A DNA stretch of 7,074 nucleotides from NCBI GenBank assembly GCA_003133285.1, contig PKWR01000077.1:1-7074 (forward strand), given 5' to 3'. The translations under genes and the position numbers were made by a program. The notes beneath the pieces are model-generated. The model saw nothing but the letters and a program-made list of their open reading frames with translations. It was not told where the DNA came from and did no database searches. Origin of the DNA: Coriobacteriia bacterium. Its GTDB lineage: Bacteria > Actinomycetota > Coriobacteriia > Anaerosomatales > PALSA-660. Below are positions 6,293 to 7,074 of the stretch, piece by piece (within the stretch, counting starts at the first letter, position 1; each line of letters begins with the position of its first letter).

Positions 6293-7074
6293 AGCGCCAC
6301 ACCGAAGAAGAACGCCGCCGCCGGAGCCGACGAGGCCCCGAAGGCGACTGCAGCGCCGAAGAAGACGGCCAAGACCGCGAGCGCGACCACTGAAGCCGCG
6401 CCGGTGAAGGCCGCCCCGAAGACGAAGGCCTCTGCGAAGCCGAAGGCCGACGCCGGCGACAAGGTCGCACCGGAGCTGGCGCTGCCGGCGGTCCTGACGC
6501 TGGTCAAGATCGGGAAGGCCAAGGGGAACCTGACGCAGGACGAGATCGACGGCGCCCTGGGTGACATCGAGCTCACCGAGCACCAGGTCGAGAACGTCTA
6601 CTCGCACTTCGTGGAGAGCGGCATCGAGATCGCGGACATCGCCGTCGACGTGAGCGCCGACGACGCCGATATGATCATCGAAGCCGACGAGGTCTCAGCG
6701 GCCCTCGGAGGAGAGATCGTTCCCGAGGTGCCGGCAGAGATCGCGGAAGTGCTTGCCGCCCGTCCCGTCCGCAAGGCCACGCGTGCCAAGAAGAAGCCGC
6801 GCCGCCGCAGTGAGAACGCCTCGCTCGCGCCGCTCACCTCGGACCCCGTGCGCATGTACCTCAAGGAGATCGGCAAGGTCCAGCTTCTGACCGCCGCTCA
6901 GGAGGTCAGCCTCGCGAAGCGCATCGAGGCAGGGCTGATCGCGGCCGCCGAGATGGAGGAGGCCGAAGAGGCCGGCACGAAGCTGGACCGCGCCACCCAG
7001 CGCGCCCTCCAGCGCACCGAGGCCGACGGGCTCAACGCCAAGCGCGCCCTGGTCGAGGCCAACCTGCGCCTCGT
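6290..7074 (+). CDS. rpoD: Primary RNA polymerase sigma factor (sigma-70/SigA), 3' partial
   Basis: The visible 261 residues are the N-terminal part of the housekeeping sigma factor, which directs RNA polymerase to -10/-35 promoters. Residues 1 to about 58 form a low-complexity tail rich in Ala, Lys, Pro and Thr with repeated APK units, as in actinobacterial SigA. Region 1.1 follows at about 60-117 (ending SHFVESGIEIAD), then an acidic stretch (118-150). A basic cluster, RKATRAKKKPRRR (161-173), leads into region 1.2 (about 178-214), with SDPVRMYLKEIGKVQLLT and EVSLAKRIEAG. A Glu/Ala-rich helical segment (216-247) follows, and AKRALVEANLRL (250-261) opens region 2.1, where the window ends. 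Regions 2.2 to 4 are outside. The region 1.1 and 1.2 blocks and the position after dnaG point to the primary sigma factor, not an alternative one. No terminator or clear promoter separates it from dnaG. Confidence 0.95.
   Translation, partial: MSATPKKNAAAGADEAPKATAAPKKTAKTASATTEAAPVKAAPKTKASAKPKADAGDKVAPELALPAVLTLVKIGKAKGNLTQDEIDGALGDIELTEHQVENVYSHFVESGIEIADIAVDVSADDADMIIEADEVSAALGGEIVPEVPAEIAEVLAARPVRKATRAKKKPRRRSENASLAPLTSDPVRMYLKEIGKVQLLTAAQEVSLAKRIEAGLIAAAEMEEAEEAGTKLDRATQRALQRTEADGLNAKRALVEANLRL

Overview
This window is high-GC DNA that looks chromosomal. It holds five genes on the + strand, packed closely and ending in a replication/transcription core. In order they are: a membrane acyltransferase (5' end cut off), a short-form HD-domain dNTPase (dgt), a membrane-bound ion-pumping pyrophosphatase (hppA), DNA primase (dnaG) and the primary sigma factor (rpoD/sigA, 3' end cut off). 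I see no RNA gene, mobile element, CRISPR array or recent insertion.

The source is probably an actinobacterium. The evidence is the strong G/C third-position bias, GTG starts, and a sigma factor with an Ala/Lys/Pro-rich N-terminal extension like those of actinobacterial SigA. The dnaG-rpoD adjacency and the roughly 340-residue dNTPase resemble Firmicutes and Coriobacteriia-type layouts more than Mycobacterium or Streptomyces. A deep-branching or Coriobacteriia-like lineage is therefore plausible, but this is inference from memory, not a database result.

Layout: the acyltransferase (3-1004) overlaps dgt (1001-2035) by four bases, so the two are probably translationally coupled. A 135-base gap with two small GC-rich dyads leads to hppA (2171-4294). 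A strong hairpin with a short T run (4351-4400) closes the hppA unit and sits about 10 bases before the dnaG ribosome binding site. dnaG (4422-6263) is followed after 26 bases by rpoD (6290 to beyond the window end), so these two are probably cotranscribed.

Working together: Dgt removes dNTPs, the primase makes primers and releases PPi, and sigma directs RNA polymerase, which also releases PPi. HppA hydrolyses PPi and stores the energy as an ion gradient. The order recalls the E. coli rpsU-dnaG-rpoD operon, with hppA in the upstream position and a hairpin in the upstream-dnaG gap. I found no clear new biological system. The points most worth checking are the ion and K+ class of the pyrophosphatase, the hairpin before dnaG, and the placement of hppA in this cluster.
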